NCBI GenBank assembly: GCA_040269895.1 | Contig: CP158568.1 | Span: forward strand, 3,810,001 to 3,874,000 | Length of the DNA: 64,000 nt | Source: Ancalomicrobiaceae bacterium S20 | GTDB taxonomy: Bacteria; Pseudomonadota; Alphaproteobacteria; Rhizobiales; Ancalomicrobiaceae | Direction: 5' to 3' | Shown here: one piece after another, positions 25,539-35,070 of the stretch | How positions within the stretch are numbered: the stretch's first letter is position 1 | How the letters are laid out: each line of letters begins with the position of its first letter | Program-made: the position numbers and the translations under genes | Notes under the pieces: model-generated | The model's input: only the letters and a program-made list of their open reading frames with translations | Databases searched by the model: none | What the model was told of the DNA's origin: nothing

Positions 25539-25769
25539 TTCAGCCTCCCGAGCGAGCGAACCCATCAAGGATTGGGCAACCCGACAGAATCGGGCGAAGG
25601 ACCGCCATTTTCTACCGGAAGAGGAGCAGCTTGTGAAAGCAGCGGCCCATCTTTCGAACGAAGCGGCTCCCTCGTGGCCCAATCCACGATCTTCGACGAG
25701 AGCTGAACGATAGTGTGGTGCAACCGGGCGCAATCTTTGCGATGCGCATCGCCGGAGGTCGTAGTGGAA

Positions 25770-26370
25770 GCGAGGCACCGTGAGCGAACTCGTTCGACGC
25801 AAAGCTCGCAGGATCGCATTCGCCGCGGAGCACGGCCTGCCGGTAGTCGGCTGGCACGTTGAGAACGAGAGCGGAGCGAAGCGTGCAGGCCCTGAACTCT
25901 TCCTCTTCCTCGCCGACAGCCAACCAGGCGACGTTCTTCTCATCGAGCAGGTCGATCGCCTGCCGCGGCTGACCTCGGTCGACTGACAGAAGCTTCAATC
26001 CGACCTTGACGCGCGACAGTTGCGCGTGATCACACTCGATTTGCCGACCTCATGGATGCGCGCGTCGCCGGCGGACAATTGCACAGCGCGGATGTTCGGT
26101 GCGCTAAATGCCATGATGCTGGACGTCTTACCGGCCGTCGCACGCAAGGATTACGAGGACCGGCGTCGCCGCCAAGCGCAAGGGCAGGCGCGGGCGAAGG
26201 CCGAGGGGCGCTACCGAGGCCGGGCCGAGAACGTCGTCAGAAACGACGGAATTGCAGCGATGCTGAAAGGCGGCGCCAGCTGGAGCAAAATCCAGGCGGC
26301 AACCGGATGCAGCAGAGCGACGGTGGCGAAGATAACGAAGCGCTTTGCGGAAGCATCGGGCAGAAGTTGA
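25770..26370 (+). pseudogene. Resolvase-family gene broken by an in-frame TGA and a degraded start
   Basis: Translation from the GTG at 25780 gives GWHVENESGAK, then LADSQPGDVLLIEQVDRL, a serine-recombinase catalytic domain. A TGA at 25984-25986 stops it where relatives usually carry a tryptophan, so a TGG to TGA change is likely. The same frame continues after the stop through RVITLDLPTSWM, KDYEDRRRRQAQGQARAKAE and a helix-turn-helix (SWSKIQAATGCSRATVAKI) to the stop at 26370. The N-terminal segment with the catalytic serine is not recognisable in this frame, so the 5' end is decayed too. Unlike the resolvase at 20966 it belongs to the subfamily with an RRRRQAQG hinge. Confidence 0.7.
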
Positions 26371-26410
26371 GAGCCTTGCGCCCTATGGCCGTCGGCGGGG
26401 TCGATCAGGC

Positions 26411-26426
26411 GTGCACCCGGGTGCAC
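26411..26426. repeat. 16-bp perfect palindrome, copy 1
   Basis: GTGCACCCGGGTGCAC is a perfect palindrome 41 bp after the broken resolvase gene and recurs exactly at 28680-28695. Weaker relatives are at 20879 (TGCAACCGGGTGCA) and 25719 (TGCAACCGGGCGCA), beside resolvase genes. Confidence 0.6.
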
Positions 26427-26445
26427 CAGGTCAGCACAGTGCTCC

Positions 26446-26649
26446 TCAGATGGCGCAAGCGATGGATTGGGCCGCTTGGCAGGACCGGCAACGGGTTCGA
26501 AGCGCCTGTGCAGTGGCCTCAATCAGGGCCATGTCGAGCAGATAGGCGGCCATGACCATGGACGGTTGATGGCTAGCCCCTTCACGCAAGCGCGCAATTT
26601 GGCCGCAAATTTCTTTGGCATCTGCCAGAGGATCGATTTCTTCGTTCAT
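26446..26649 (-). CDS. Small hypothetical protein divergent to luxR
   Basis: The ATG at 26649 gives 67 residues; a GTG at 26661 would add four. The product is helical, with PLADAKEICGQIARLREGA and a central MVMAAYLLDMALIEATAQAL. It has four cysteines (KEICGQ, TRCRSC, SIACAI) and no known domain that I recognise. It is transcribed away from luxR, sharing the AT-rich region 26650-26828. Reading-frame composition is reasonable for a real gene, but the short length leaves doubt. A separate small gene follows luxI on the other side. Confidence 0.45.
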   Translation of the reverse strand: MNEEIDPLADAKEICGQIARLREGASHQPSMVMAAYLLDMALIEATAQALRTRCRSCQAAQSIACAI

Positions 26650-26828
26650 CGTCTCAGCCACATCTTGTTCTCAAATGTTCTACAACCAAGTTTTCGTTCG
26701 GTTGCATAATCCGAACATACTGCAAACGGAACGAGTGCACCAATAATGCGGTGCCTCCAATTTCCCTCAACCCTATTGCATATAGGTCGTTAGTCGGTAG
26801 CCTGTCGTTGAAGCAGCGGAGGGCGCCG

Positions 26829-27554
26829 ATGTCTCGGATCCCGCTCGAAAGAACGTTCGCGTTCGTGCAAGGCATCCAAGCCGCAAACACGGCAGCAGAA
26901 GTTACCGACAGAGTGAGACGCGAAACGTCGGCACTCGGCGTCCAATACGTCGTCGCCGGCGTGATTCCCTCTCCGACCTTATCCGTGGCTGCTCAGGCTC
27001 GGCACATCCTACTAGGGGAGTGGCCGCGAGAGTGGGGGGACGCCTACTTCAGGCGCGGACTGCTGCGGCGCGATCCAACAATCCGGCGAGTGTTGCGTCA
27101 GGTTCCTGCGTTCTCATGGCGAACGATCGGGGTCGAAGACACCAGTGATGATCTGGCGCTGATGGACGAGGCCCGAGAGCACGGTCTGGCGGAAGGCGTA
27201 ACAGTGCCGATGATGTCGCTCGATGGTCGCCCGGTGGGTTTTTCCTTTGCTGGGCGTCACGTGGATGACTCGCCCGAGGCGTCGGGCGTGTTCACGCTGA
27301 TTGCCAATTTTGCAGCCGGCCGCGTGCTCGAAATCCGCCGCAATCAAGCATTGGCCTCCACTCGACTAACGCGCCGGGAGGCCGAAGTACTTAGCTGGGC
27401 GTCCGTTGGAAAGACCGATTGGGAAATATCGGTGATCCTGAGCGTATCGGAGGCCGCGGTGCGCAAGCACTTCCACAATGCGAGATCGAAGCTGGGCGCG
27501 ATGAATCGCACCCATGCTGTTGCGCTTGCACTTCGGCAGGCAATTATTCGCTGA
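26829..27554 (+). CDS. LuxR-family quorum-sensing transcriptional regulator
   Basis: The ATG at 26829, preceded by GGAGG, gives 241 residues; the open frame extends to 26751 but lacks a ribosome site. The N-terminal autoinducer-binding domain has the usual conserved positions: Trp and Tyr in EWPREWGDAYF, the Asp-Pro in RRDPTIRRV, Trp in FSWRTIG, and Gly in EGVTVPM. From about residue 178 it is a LuxR helix-turn-helix (LTRREAEVLSWASVGKTDWEI, then VRKHFHNARSKL). It would bind an acyl-homoserine lactone and control promoters including that of the luxI-type gene 87 bp downstream. Confidence 0.93.
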   Translation: MSRIPLERTFAFVQGIQAANTAAEVTDRVRRETSALGVQYVVAGVIPSPTLSVAAQARHILLGEWPREWGDAYFRRGLLRRDPTIRRVLRQVPAFSWRTIGVEDTSDDLALMDEAREHGLAEGVTVPMMSLDGRPVGFSFAGRHVDDSPEASGVFTLIANFAAGRVLEIRRNQALASTRLTRREAEVLSWASVGKTDWEISVILSVSEAAVRKHFHNARSKLGAMNRTHAVALALRQAIIR

Positions 27555-27563
27555 CGCGTCAAG

Positions 27564-27579
27564 GTATCGAAACCGATAC
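27564..27579 (+). promoter_or_regulatory. Candidate lux-type box before the AHL synthase gene
   Basis: GTATCGAAACCGATAC has perfect 6-bp arms around AAAC and lies 63 bp upstream of the luxI start, between luxR and luxI. LuxR-type regulators bind dyads of 16-20 bp in this position. Binding by the adjacent LuxR is inferred. Confidence 0.4.
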
Positions 27580-27641
27580 TGCCGATCCCCCGACAGCAAA
27601 CAGAGAATCACCCTGCGCGATCCAGCGCGGGGAGCGAAATC

Positions 27642-28277
27642 ATGATCGAGATCATCAAAGGTACCGAAGTGGGTCGGTACGCCGACGAGATGGACCAGGC
27701 GTATCGACTCCGCCACACCGTGTTCGTCGAAGAGATGGGGTGGACCGATCTCGCCAAACCGGACCGTCGCGAGATCGACCAGTTCGACGACGAACACGCC
27801 CTGCACATGATCTACCGGCGAGACGGCGAGGTCGTCGGTTATCAGAGGATGCTGCCGACGACTCGGCCGCACCTGCTCTCGCACGTGCTGCCCGAACTGT
27901 GTGAAGTGGAGCGGCCGGTCGGCGACCACATCTGGGAATGGACGCGCTACAGCGTGCGCAAGCCGTTCCGTGGCGGTGGGCGCGGGCTCAGCCCCGCAGC
28001 GAACATGCTGTTGTCAGCAATCGTCGAGTGGGGGATGGACACCGGTGTCGACCGGATGATCATCGAAATGGACCCAATCTGGCTGCTTCGGCTGGTGCAG
28101 CTCCATTTCTTGGTGGAACCGCTGGGCATCCCACGGACCGTCGGGAGCGCGTCAGTTGTGGCGGTCGCTGCCAAGTTCGACCGCCGGACGCTCACGATGC
28201 TTCGTGATCTGCGCGGCGACCACCGTTCCGTGCTGCGGTCGACGCCTGAACTCGAGATCGAGGGGGCCGTGTCATGA
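27642..28277 (+). CDS. Acyl-homoserine-lactone synthase (LuxI family)
   Basis: Encodes 211 residues from the ATG at 27642 (GGGGAGCG upstream). All diagnostic LuxI positions are present: Arg24, Phe28 and Trp34 in RLRHTVFVEEMGW, the acidic pair in DQFDDEHA, Arg69 in GYQRMLP, and Glu99/Arg102 in WEWTRYSV. The enzyme joins an acyl group from acyl-ACP or acyl-CoA to S-adenosylmethionine to make a diffusible signal. It follows luxR in the same direction. Its stop overlaps the start of a small gene by 4 bp. Carriage inside an integrated island is notable. The acyl chain specificity cannot be predicted here. Confidence 0.95.
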   Translation: MIEIIKGTEVGRYADEMDQAYRLRHTVFVEEMGWTDLAKPDRREIDQFDDEHALHMIYRRDGEVVGYQRMLPTTRPHLLSHVLPELCEVERPVGDHIWEWTRYSVRKPFRGGGRGLSPAANMLLSAIVEWGMDTGVDRMIIEMDPIWLLRLVQLHFLVEPLGIPRTVGSASVVAVAAKFDRRTLTMLRDLRGDHRSVLRSTPELEIEGAVS

Positions 28278-28507
28278 GCCACGAGCGCAAGGCGGCCATC
28301 GCGGCAATGGTCTCTTACCTGAAAGACGAGGCGATCCAGGAGCACATGGGCTTTACGGCGTATTGCCTCGCGATGGCCGAAGCTGATTTGAGAGGCCCGG
28401 TGCCGCCGGGTACGAGGCCGGACGACGTTCCTTCCGTCAAAGACGAAGCCAGAATGCTGGAGCAGCTGATCGAGCGGTGTACAGAGGCCAGGAGAGCCGT
28501 CGTCTAG
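28274..28507 (+). CDS. Small hypothetical protein coupled to luxI
   Basis: The ATG overlaps the luxI stop codon (ATGA), giving 77 residues that are very likely translated with luxI. It contains YLKDEAIQEHMGFTAYCLAMAEADL and an acidic, helical C-terminus (DEARMLEQLIERCTEARRAV). I recognise no domain. The length and the coupling suggest a small cytoplasmic accessory or antiactivator-like protein of the quorum circuit, by analogy with other small genes next to luxRI pairs, but nothing in the sequence proves this. A hairpin followed by CTTTAAA ends the unit just after it. Confidence 0.65.
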   Translation: MSHERKAAIAAMVSYLKDEAIQEHMGFTAYCLAMAEADLRGPVPPGTRPDDVPSVKDEARMLEQLIERCTEARRAVV

Positions 28508-28513
28508 CAAGGT

Positions 28514-28548
28514 GGCCGGCCGTGCGTCGTCAACTCGGCCGGCCCTTT
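28514..28548 (+). terminator. Hairpin terminator of the luxRI unit
   Basis: GGCCGGCCG and CGGCCGGCC (28514-28522, 28536-28544) form a 9-bp GC stem with a 13-nt loop, followed by CTTTAAA. It starts 7 bp after the stop of the luxI-coupled small gene. Confidence 0.6.
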
Positions 28549-28679
28549 AAACGGCTTGTGCGGCCAGGACATTTGAATGACGTCCAAGCACCGGGTCGCC
28601 GGTCCTGGCGTCAATTTTCCGCTAACCCCTCAAAACCCGGCAGTTTGCCAAGCAGGACACGAGCAACGGCGGAGCCCGT

Positions 28680-28695
28680 GTGCACCCGGGTGCAC
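28680..28695. repeat. 16-bp perfect palindrome, copy 2
   Basis: GTGCACCCGGGTGCAC again, identical to 26411-26426. The two copies bracket the small gene, luxR, luxI and the luxI-coupled gene. Confidence 0.6.
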
Positions 28696-28712
28696 ATCGC
28701 CGCACCGAGCGG

Positions 28713-28895
28713 TCAAGCCTCACGCTTAGAGTTCCGCTGCGAACGGCGCAGGTCCCGCTCCCGGATCCAGACGTCATTATCCCGTTCGATGCGAGCAAGG
28801 ATTTATAGCGACGCATCTTGGAGAGCAATAACTTCACGTAGGTCCGCGCGGACGTCCTCAGCAAGTCGCATGATCTCCGTCGCTCTCTCGCTCAC
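28713..28895 (-). pseudogene. Short helical reading frame with an in-frame TAA
   Basis: From a GTG at 28895 the frame reads EIMRLAEDVRADLREVIALQ, hits TAA at 28803-28805, and then continues in the same frame as ARIERDNDVWIRERDLRRSQ to a TGA at 28713. Both halves have a charged helical composition, so this looks like a 61-codon gene with a nonsense mutation. The function is unknown and chance similarity is possible. Confidence 0.3.
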
Positions 28896-29202
28896 TTCAT
28901 GCTCCTATCGCAAGCGGGTACGATTGAGAGACGATCGTGAGGGGGCTCCGGCGCGCGTCTCCGCACACAGTATACACTGCTGTGGGGCCACGAGGTCGTT
29001 ACACGATCGCTACCAGCGGAAGCGATTTCGCCGCTCGGCAATGGACGTGCTACCGCCCTGTGGAGCTTTACCCGGAAAGCAGCCTAAAGCTGGCTCGGTG
29101 CCCTCGGGGATCAACGCTGCTGAGCCGAACTCGCTGCGAAGCGTCGCCGACGCGTGTTCCGACGCAATGACGCACCGGCGACGGCCGCCAATAGGCCCCG
29201 CA

Positions 29203-29443
29203 TTACTGTGTGAGCTTGTACCGAGTAGTCTTCGAGATCGCGATCAGTTCGTCGATCGACTGCTGGCTGTTCGCCCCGAAGCCCTTGTCGATCGCGCACG
29301 AGACCAGGAACATTTTCTTCTCGTTGTCGAGGATCAGGTTCGGGCTTTGCGGATCGATGTCCGAGTGACCGAAGACGAGCCGATCGGTGCAGACGTCGGC
29401 CATCCGGAACCAGTCCCAGCCCTTGTCGGAACCCCGCCCCATG
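29203..29443 (-). pseudogene. 3' part of a gene adjoining IS21-type copy B
   Basis: A minus-strand frame ending at 29203 encodes about 79 residues (MGRGSDKGWDWFRMADVCTD, SPNLILDNEKKMFLVSCAID). It abuts the IS end at 29444. On the other side of the IS, at 31964-32050, a matching minus-strand gene start reads TRKFAEYCVSTDDASSLEEI. The two may be pieces of one gene cut by the insertion, perhaps with some bases lost, since I find no target duplication. An independent small gene starting at the ATG at 29442 is the alternative. I recognise no domain. Confidence 0.4.
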
Positions 29444-29560
29444 TGTGTTTCGGCGTGGAACTTTGACCCCCTACGAGGGGTGATCGGCGTCCAATTTTGA
29501 CCCCCTTACCGCCACCGCGAGCAGACTGCCGTTCCTTTCGTGGAGGGCGGCGGTCGGGGG

Positions 29561-31059
29561 ATGAAGTCAGTGGATACGATTGCGCGGATACGCCGCGAGT
29601 TCTTCGTTCGAGGTCGTTCGATCAAGGAGATCGCCCGCGAACTGCATGTTGCCCGGAACACGGTCCGGAAGGTGCTGCGTTCCGGTGAAACGATCTTCTC
29701 CTACAGTCGCGGGAACCAGCCGCTACCGAAGCTCGGACCGTGGAAGACCGAGTTGGACGGGCTGCTCGCGGCGAACGCGGCAGCATCTGCGCGTGAGCGG
29801 CTGACGCTGGTTCGACTGTTCGAGGAGTTGCGCGGCCGGGGTTACGAAGGCGGCTACGACGCCGTTCGTCGCTACGCGCGGGCCTGGGCGTTGGAGACGT
29901 CGGCGGCGAAGGTCGACGCCTACGTGCCGCTCTCCTTCGCGCCGGGCGAGGCGTACCAGTTCGACTGGAGCCACGAGGTCGTCCTGATGAACGGCCTGCC
30001 GATGACGGTGAAGGTGGCGCACGTCCGGCTCTGCCACAGCCGAATGATGTTCGTCCGTGCCTATCCGCGCGAGAGCCAGGAGATGGTGTTCGATGCCCAC
30101 GACCGGGCCTTCGCCTTCTTCCGGGGCACCTGCACGCGCGGCATCTACGACAACATGAAGACCGCGGTGGAGACGATCTTCGTCGGCAAGGAGCGGGCCT
30201 ACAATCGGCGCTTCCTGCAGATGGCGGGGCATTACCTCGTCGAGCCGGTCGCCTGCACGCCGGCTTCGGGCTGGGAGAAGGGGCAGGTCGAGAACCAGGT
30301 CGGGCTGGTCCGCGAGCGGTTCTTCACCCCGCGCCTGCGGGTTCGGTCCTTCGACGAGTTGAACACCCTGCTGCTCGACCGGTGCATCGCCTACGCCAAG
30401 GCGCATCGGAACCCGGAGTTCCCCGACCGGACGATATGGGAAGCGTTCGAAGCCGAGCGGGCGTCGCTGGTGCCGTATCGCGGCCCCTTCGACGGGTTCC
30501 ACGCGGTGACGGCGTCGGTATCGAAGACCTGCCTCGTGCGGTTCGACAACAACAAATACTCCGTATCGGCGAGCGCGGTCGGCCGGCCGGTGGAGATCCG
30601 GGCCTATGCCGATCGGATCGTCGTTCGTCAGGACGGCCGAGTGGTCGCCGAGCATCCTCGCTCCTTCGGTCGCGGCGAGACGATCTACGATCCCTGGCAC
30701 TACGTGCCGGTGCTCGCCCGCAAGCCGGGAGCCCTGCGCAACGGCGCCCCGTTCAGGACTGGGTTCTGCCGGGCGCGATGGATCGGGTGCGCCGCAAGCT
30801 CGCCGGCTCCAACGACGGCGACCGGCAGATGGTGGAGATCCTCGCCGCGGTGCTCGACGACGGACTGGGTGCGGTCGAGGCGGCCTGCGCCGAGGCGCTC
30901 GGCGAAGGCGTGCACTCCGCCGACGTGGTGCTGAACATCCTGGCGCGACGGCGGCCCGCGCCGATCCCGGTCGGCATCCTGACCCCGGATGCGTTGAAGC
31001 TGCGGTTCGAGCCGATTGCCGACTGCGCGCGGTACGACGACCTGCGGAGGGCCGGCTGA
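29561..31059 (+). pseudogene. istA: IS21 transposase IstA, frameshifted (copy B)
   Basis: The gene matches copy A from the ATG at 29561, but GTTCAAGGACTGG in copy A is GTTCAGGACTGG here, a one-base loss near 30756. After the shift the frame runs on to 30934 with an unrelated tail, and the original C-terminus resumes in another frame up to 31059. The helix-turn-helix and the catalytic core lie before the break, while the C-terminal domain is lost. The total span of 1499 bp against 1500 in copy A confirms a single-base difference. The copy could still be moved in trans by copy A. Confidence 0.9.
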
Positions 31060-31787
31060 TGGACCGCACCAAGATCCTGAGCACGATGACCGAGCTGAAG
31101 CTGTTCGGCATGAAGGCGGCCTACGACGAGATCGTAGCGGCGGCCCTGAAGCGCAACCACGACCCACAGCGCATCGTCGCGGCGATGCTCACCGCCGAGA
31201 TCGCCGAGAAGCAGGCCCGCTCCATCCGTTACCAGATGGGCGTGGCCAAGCTGCCGCTCGCCAAGGACATCGACGAGTTCGCCTTCGACGGCACGCCGAT
31301 CAACGAGAACCTGGTCAGAGACCTCGCCGCCGGCGGCTTCATCGGCCAGCAGCGCAACGTCGTGCTGATCGGCGGTACCGGCACGGGCAAGACCCACCTG
31401 GCCATCGCCATCGCACGGGCCTGCATCCGAGCCGGCATGCGGGGGCGGTACTTCAACGTCGTCGACCTCGTGAACAAGCTCGAGGCCGAGACCCGTGCCG
31501 GCCGACAGGGGCGAATGGCCGACTGGCTCTGCCGCCTCGGCTTCGTCGTCCTCGACGAGTTGGGCTACCTGCCCTTCGCCCAATCCGGCGGTCAGTTGCT
31601 GTTCCACCTGATCAGCCGGCTCTACGAGCGCACCTCGATCGTGGTCACGACCAACCTCGCCTTCGGCGAATGGCCGTCGGTGTTCGGCGACGCCAAGATG
31701 ACTACGGCGCTGCTCGACCGCCTCACCCATCACTGCGACATCGTCGAGACCGGCAACGACAGCTGGCGCTTCAAACACCGGGCCTGA
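31059..31787 (+). CDS. istB: IS21 helper ATPase IstB (copy B)
   Basis: Encodes 242 residues from the ATG at 31059, with Walker [12 protein letters not shown] and Walker [13 protein letters not shown], as in copy A. The start overlaps the istA stop as TGATG. Because istA is frameshifted in this copy, coupled translation may be weaker. IstB supports transposition and target choice with an intact IstA. Confidence 0.93.
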   Translation: MDRTKILSTMTELKLFGMKAAYDEIVAAALKRNHDPQRIVAAMLTAEIAEKQARSIRYQMGVAKLPLAKDIDEFAFDGTPINENLVRDLAAGGFIGQQRNVVLIGGTGTGKTHLAIAIARACIRAGMRGRYFNVVDLVNKLEAETRAGRQGRMADWLCRLGFVVLDELGYLPFAQSGGQLLFHLISRLYERTSIVVTTNLAFGEWPSVFGDAKMTTALLDRLTHHCDIVETGNDSWRFKHRA

Positions 31788-31963
31788 GATCGGCGCCGTC
31801 GTCGGTATAGTGCCTCCGGTCGGGCTACGCCCTCCCTCCGTCACGACACCGACGACATGCTCACAGCGAAGCTTCGACATTCGATCGGAAGCGCCCAACT
31901 GCGCGAAACCAGGGGGTCAAAGTTCGACGCCGATCCGGGGTCAAGATTGCTCGCCGATTGACA

Positions 31964-32050
31964 AGATTTTCCAAAATGTTCGGCATCGATCTCCTCCAGG
32001 GAACTGGCATCATCGGTTGACACGCAATATTCAGCGAATTTTCTGGTCAC
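31964..32050 (-). pseudogene. 5' fragment of a gene cut by IS21-type copy B
   Basis: From the GTG at 32050, with AAAGGGAC upstream, 29 codons are open up to the IS edge (TRKFAEYCVSTDDASSLEEI, then DAEHFGKS). The frame then runs into the IS. It probably formed one gene with the fragment at 29203-29443. Confidence 0.4.
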
Positions 32051-32301
32051 ACCGCGTCCCTTTCGTCCAGATCAATCCCGCGACGCTCCGGCGCAGCTAT
32101 GGTCGCCACGGTATTGGAGATGGAATCAACCCGGCAAGCGATTTGCCTTGGGGCACCGTGTTCGATTCGAACTGCTGTCACCGAAACGAGTTAGAGTCGC
32201 GCCGACCTGATCGGCTGGATCGAGCTACAGGACCTGCTCGGCGCCATAACACCGACTTCCGACGCGCCCGTGCCGAGCGATTCGCACTGAGTGCGACGAG
32301 G

Positions 32302-32323
32302 TGGTGGGAGAAATGGTGGGAGA
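32302..32323 (+). other. Paired TGGTGGGAGA boxes, right (candidate integrase arm site)
   Basis: TGGTGGGAGA at 32302-32311 and 32314-32323 with a 2-bp spacer, the same as the pair at 12882-12903. It lies 53 bp inside the attR core. Confidence 0.4.
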
Positions 32324-32341
32324 AAGTCAGCCCAAAAATCA

Positions 32342-32367
32342 AAAAGCCGCGGAACTCCGCGGCTTTT
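32342..32367 (-). terminator. Hairpin terminator downstream of tRNA-Ala (island-supplied)
   Basis: AAAAGCCGCGG and CCGCGGCTTTT form an 11-bp stem with loop AACT. On the minus strand, TTTTGATTTTT follows. It sits just past the tRNA 3' end and matches the split hairpin at 10182/12727, as expected if the island replaced the terminator on integration. Confidence 0.75.
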
Positions 32368-32376
32368 GAAGAGAAG

Positions 32377-32454
<78 letters not shown>

Positions 32455-32838
32455 ACGTGCCGTCGGGTTTGGGGTGCCCGACCGATGGGCGCGACGTTTA
32501 GGGGAAAGCCGGGCCGCGATCAAGAGGAAAAAACGCGATCCTCCACCGCCGCGGTGAAGAGGCCGGCGCTCCGGCCGAGCCGCATGGGACTGCCGGGGAG
32601 ATCGCGGCGCTCACCGGCCACTCGGGGCGGAATACGGAAGCCGGCCGAATGCCGCCATTTCCCGGCCTCGCGGCAGCCGGTGATCGCACCGACCAAACAA
32701 AAAACGCCGCCCGATCGGGGCGGCGTCTTCGTGTGCAAATCGCCTGTGGATTTCGCCGGCAAACCGTTCGAGGCTTCGATCGGCTCGACACGGCGGAAGC
32801 CGGCCGGCGACGCGCGCAAGAGGCGCGCCGCCAAACGC
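32455..32838. other. Intergenic region between tRNA-Ala and the TIGR02300 gene
   Basis: I see no gene. It holds the tRNA promoter region on its left and a clear terminator at 32694-32726 for the gene to the right. Confidence 0.5.
32694..32726 (-). terminator. Rho-independent terminator of the TIGR02300 gene
   Basis: ACGCCGCCC and GGGCGGCGT (32704-32712, 32718-32726) form a 9-bp stem with loop GATCG. On the minus strand the stem is followed by TTTTTTGTTTGG. Confidence 0.85.
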
Positions 32839-33216
32839 TCAGCGCTCCTCGTCCTCGCCGGCGACGTCGATATCGATACCCTCGATGTCGCCGTCGTCTT
32901 CTTCCTCCTCGAGGAAGGTGTCGCCGAGGTCGTCGCCGATATCCTCGATCTCCTCGTCCTCGATGTCCGGCACGGCTTCCGCGCCTTCCTGCTCGGCATC
33001 GGCCTCCTCAAGGCTGACGAAGTCGACCGGCATCGCCTCGTCGGCCTCGGCCTCCTCTTCCTCCTCGACCGGAGCCGGCTTGGAGCGCATGGACACCGCC
33101 GCGGCCGTGAACGCCGTGCCGCACTTGGGGCACAGGATCGGGTCACGGTTCAGGTCGTAATATTTGGTGCCGCAGTTCGGGCAGAGCCGCTTGGTGCCGA
33201 GCTCGGGTTTCGCCAC
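32839..33216 (-). CDS. TIGR02300 family (FYDLN acid) protein
   Basis: Encodes 125 residues. The N-terminus has AKPELGTKRLCPNCGTKYYD followed by LNRDPILCPKCG, a four-cysteine zinc-ribbon with the FYDLN-type motif (here YYDLN). The remainder is extremely acidic, with runs such as PVEEEEEAEADEA and FLEEEEDD. Members of this family are restricted mainly to alphaproteobacteria and have no established function. The gene is followed by a strong terminator and stands divergent to aroA. Confidence 0.9.
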   Translation of the reverse strand: MAKPELGTKRLCPNCGTKYYDLNRDPILCPKCGTAFTAAAVSMRSKPAPVEEEEEAEADEAMPVDFVSLEEADAEQEGAEAVPDIEDEEIEDIGDDLGDTFLEEEEDDGDIEGIDIDVAGEDEER

Positions 33217-34983
<1,767 letters not shown>

Positions 34984-35010
34984 ACGGCGCTCGTACCGGT
35001 TCCATGACGC

Positions 35011-35050
35011 AGGAAGGCCGGGGATGCGGCGCATCCCCGGCCTTCCTGTT
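35011..35050. terminator. Bidirectional hairpin between aroA and dnaN
   Basis: AGGAAGGCCGGGGATGC and its exact reverse complement (35011-35027, 35031-35047) make a 17-bp stem with a 3-nt loop, followed by GTTTT. It lies between the convergent aroA and dnaN and can serve both. Confidence 0.85.
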
Positions 35051-35070
35051 TTCCGAAGCATCGATCCGGG

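Larger units (their letters stand above)
28508..29202. other. Gene-poor stretch after luxRI
   Basis: Apart from the terminator, the second 16-bp palindrome and a broken 61-codon reading frame (28713-28895), I see no gene here. The open frames present have no recognisable protein character. The stretch may be decayed DNA left by earlier insertions. Confidence 0.4.
29444..31963 (+). mobile_element. IS21-family element, copy B (2520 bp, istA frameshifted)
   Basis: The element runs from TGTGTTTCGGCG at 29444 to CGCCGATTGACA ending at 31963, the same ends as copy A in opposite orientation. It is one base shorter, through loss of an A near 30756 within istA. Flanks (CCCCATG and AGATTTT) show no duplication, which suggests a deletion or rearrangement next to the element. 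Confidence 0.92.

Noticed and set aside
12721-29443. Inversion of the interior between the two IS copies as the present state
   Set aside because: The two flanks of copy A match each other as a target duplication, so no inversion through copy A has been fixed.
28477-29466. A 329-codon plus-strand frame after luxI
   Set aside because: It crosses the terminator, the palindrome and the antisense helical frame. Its translation is arginine/serine-rich without any domain.
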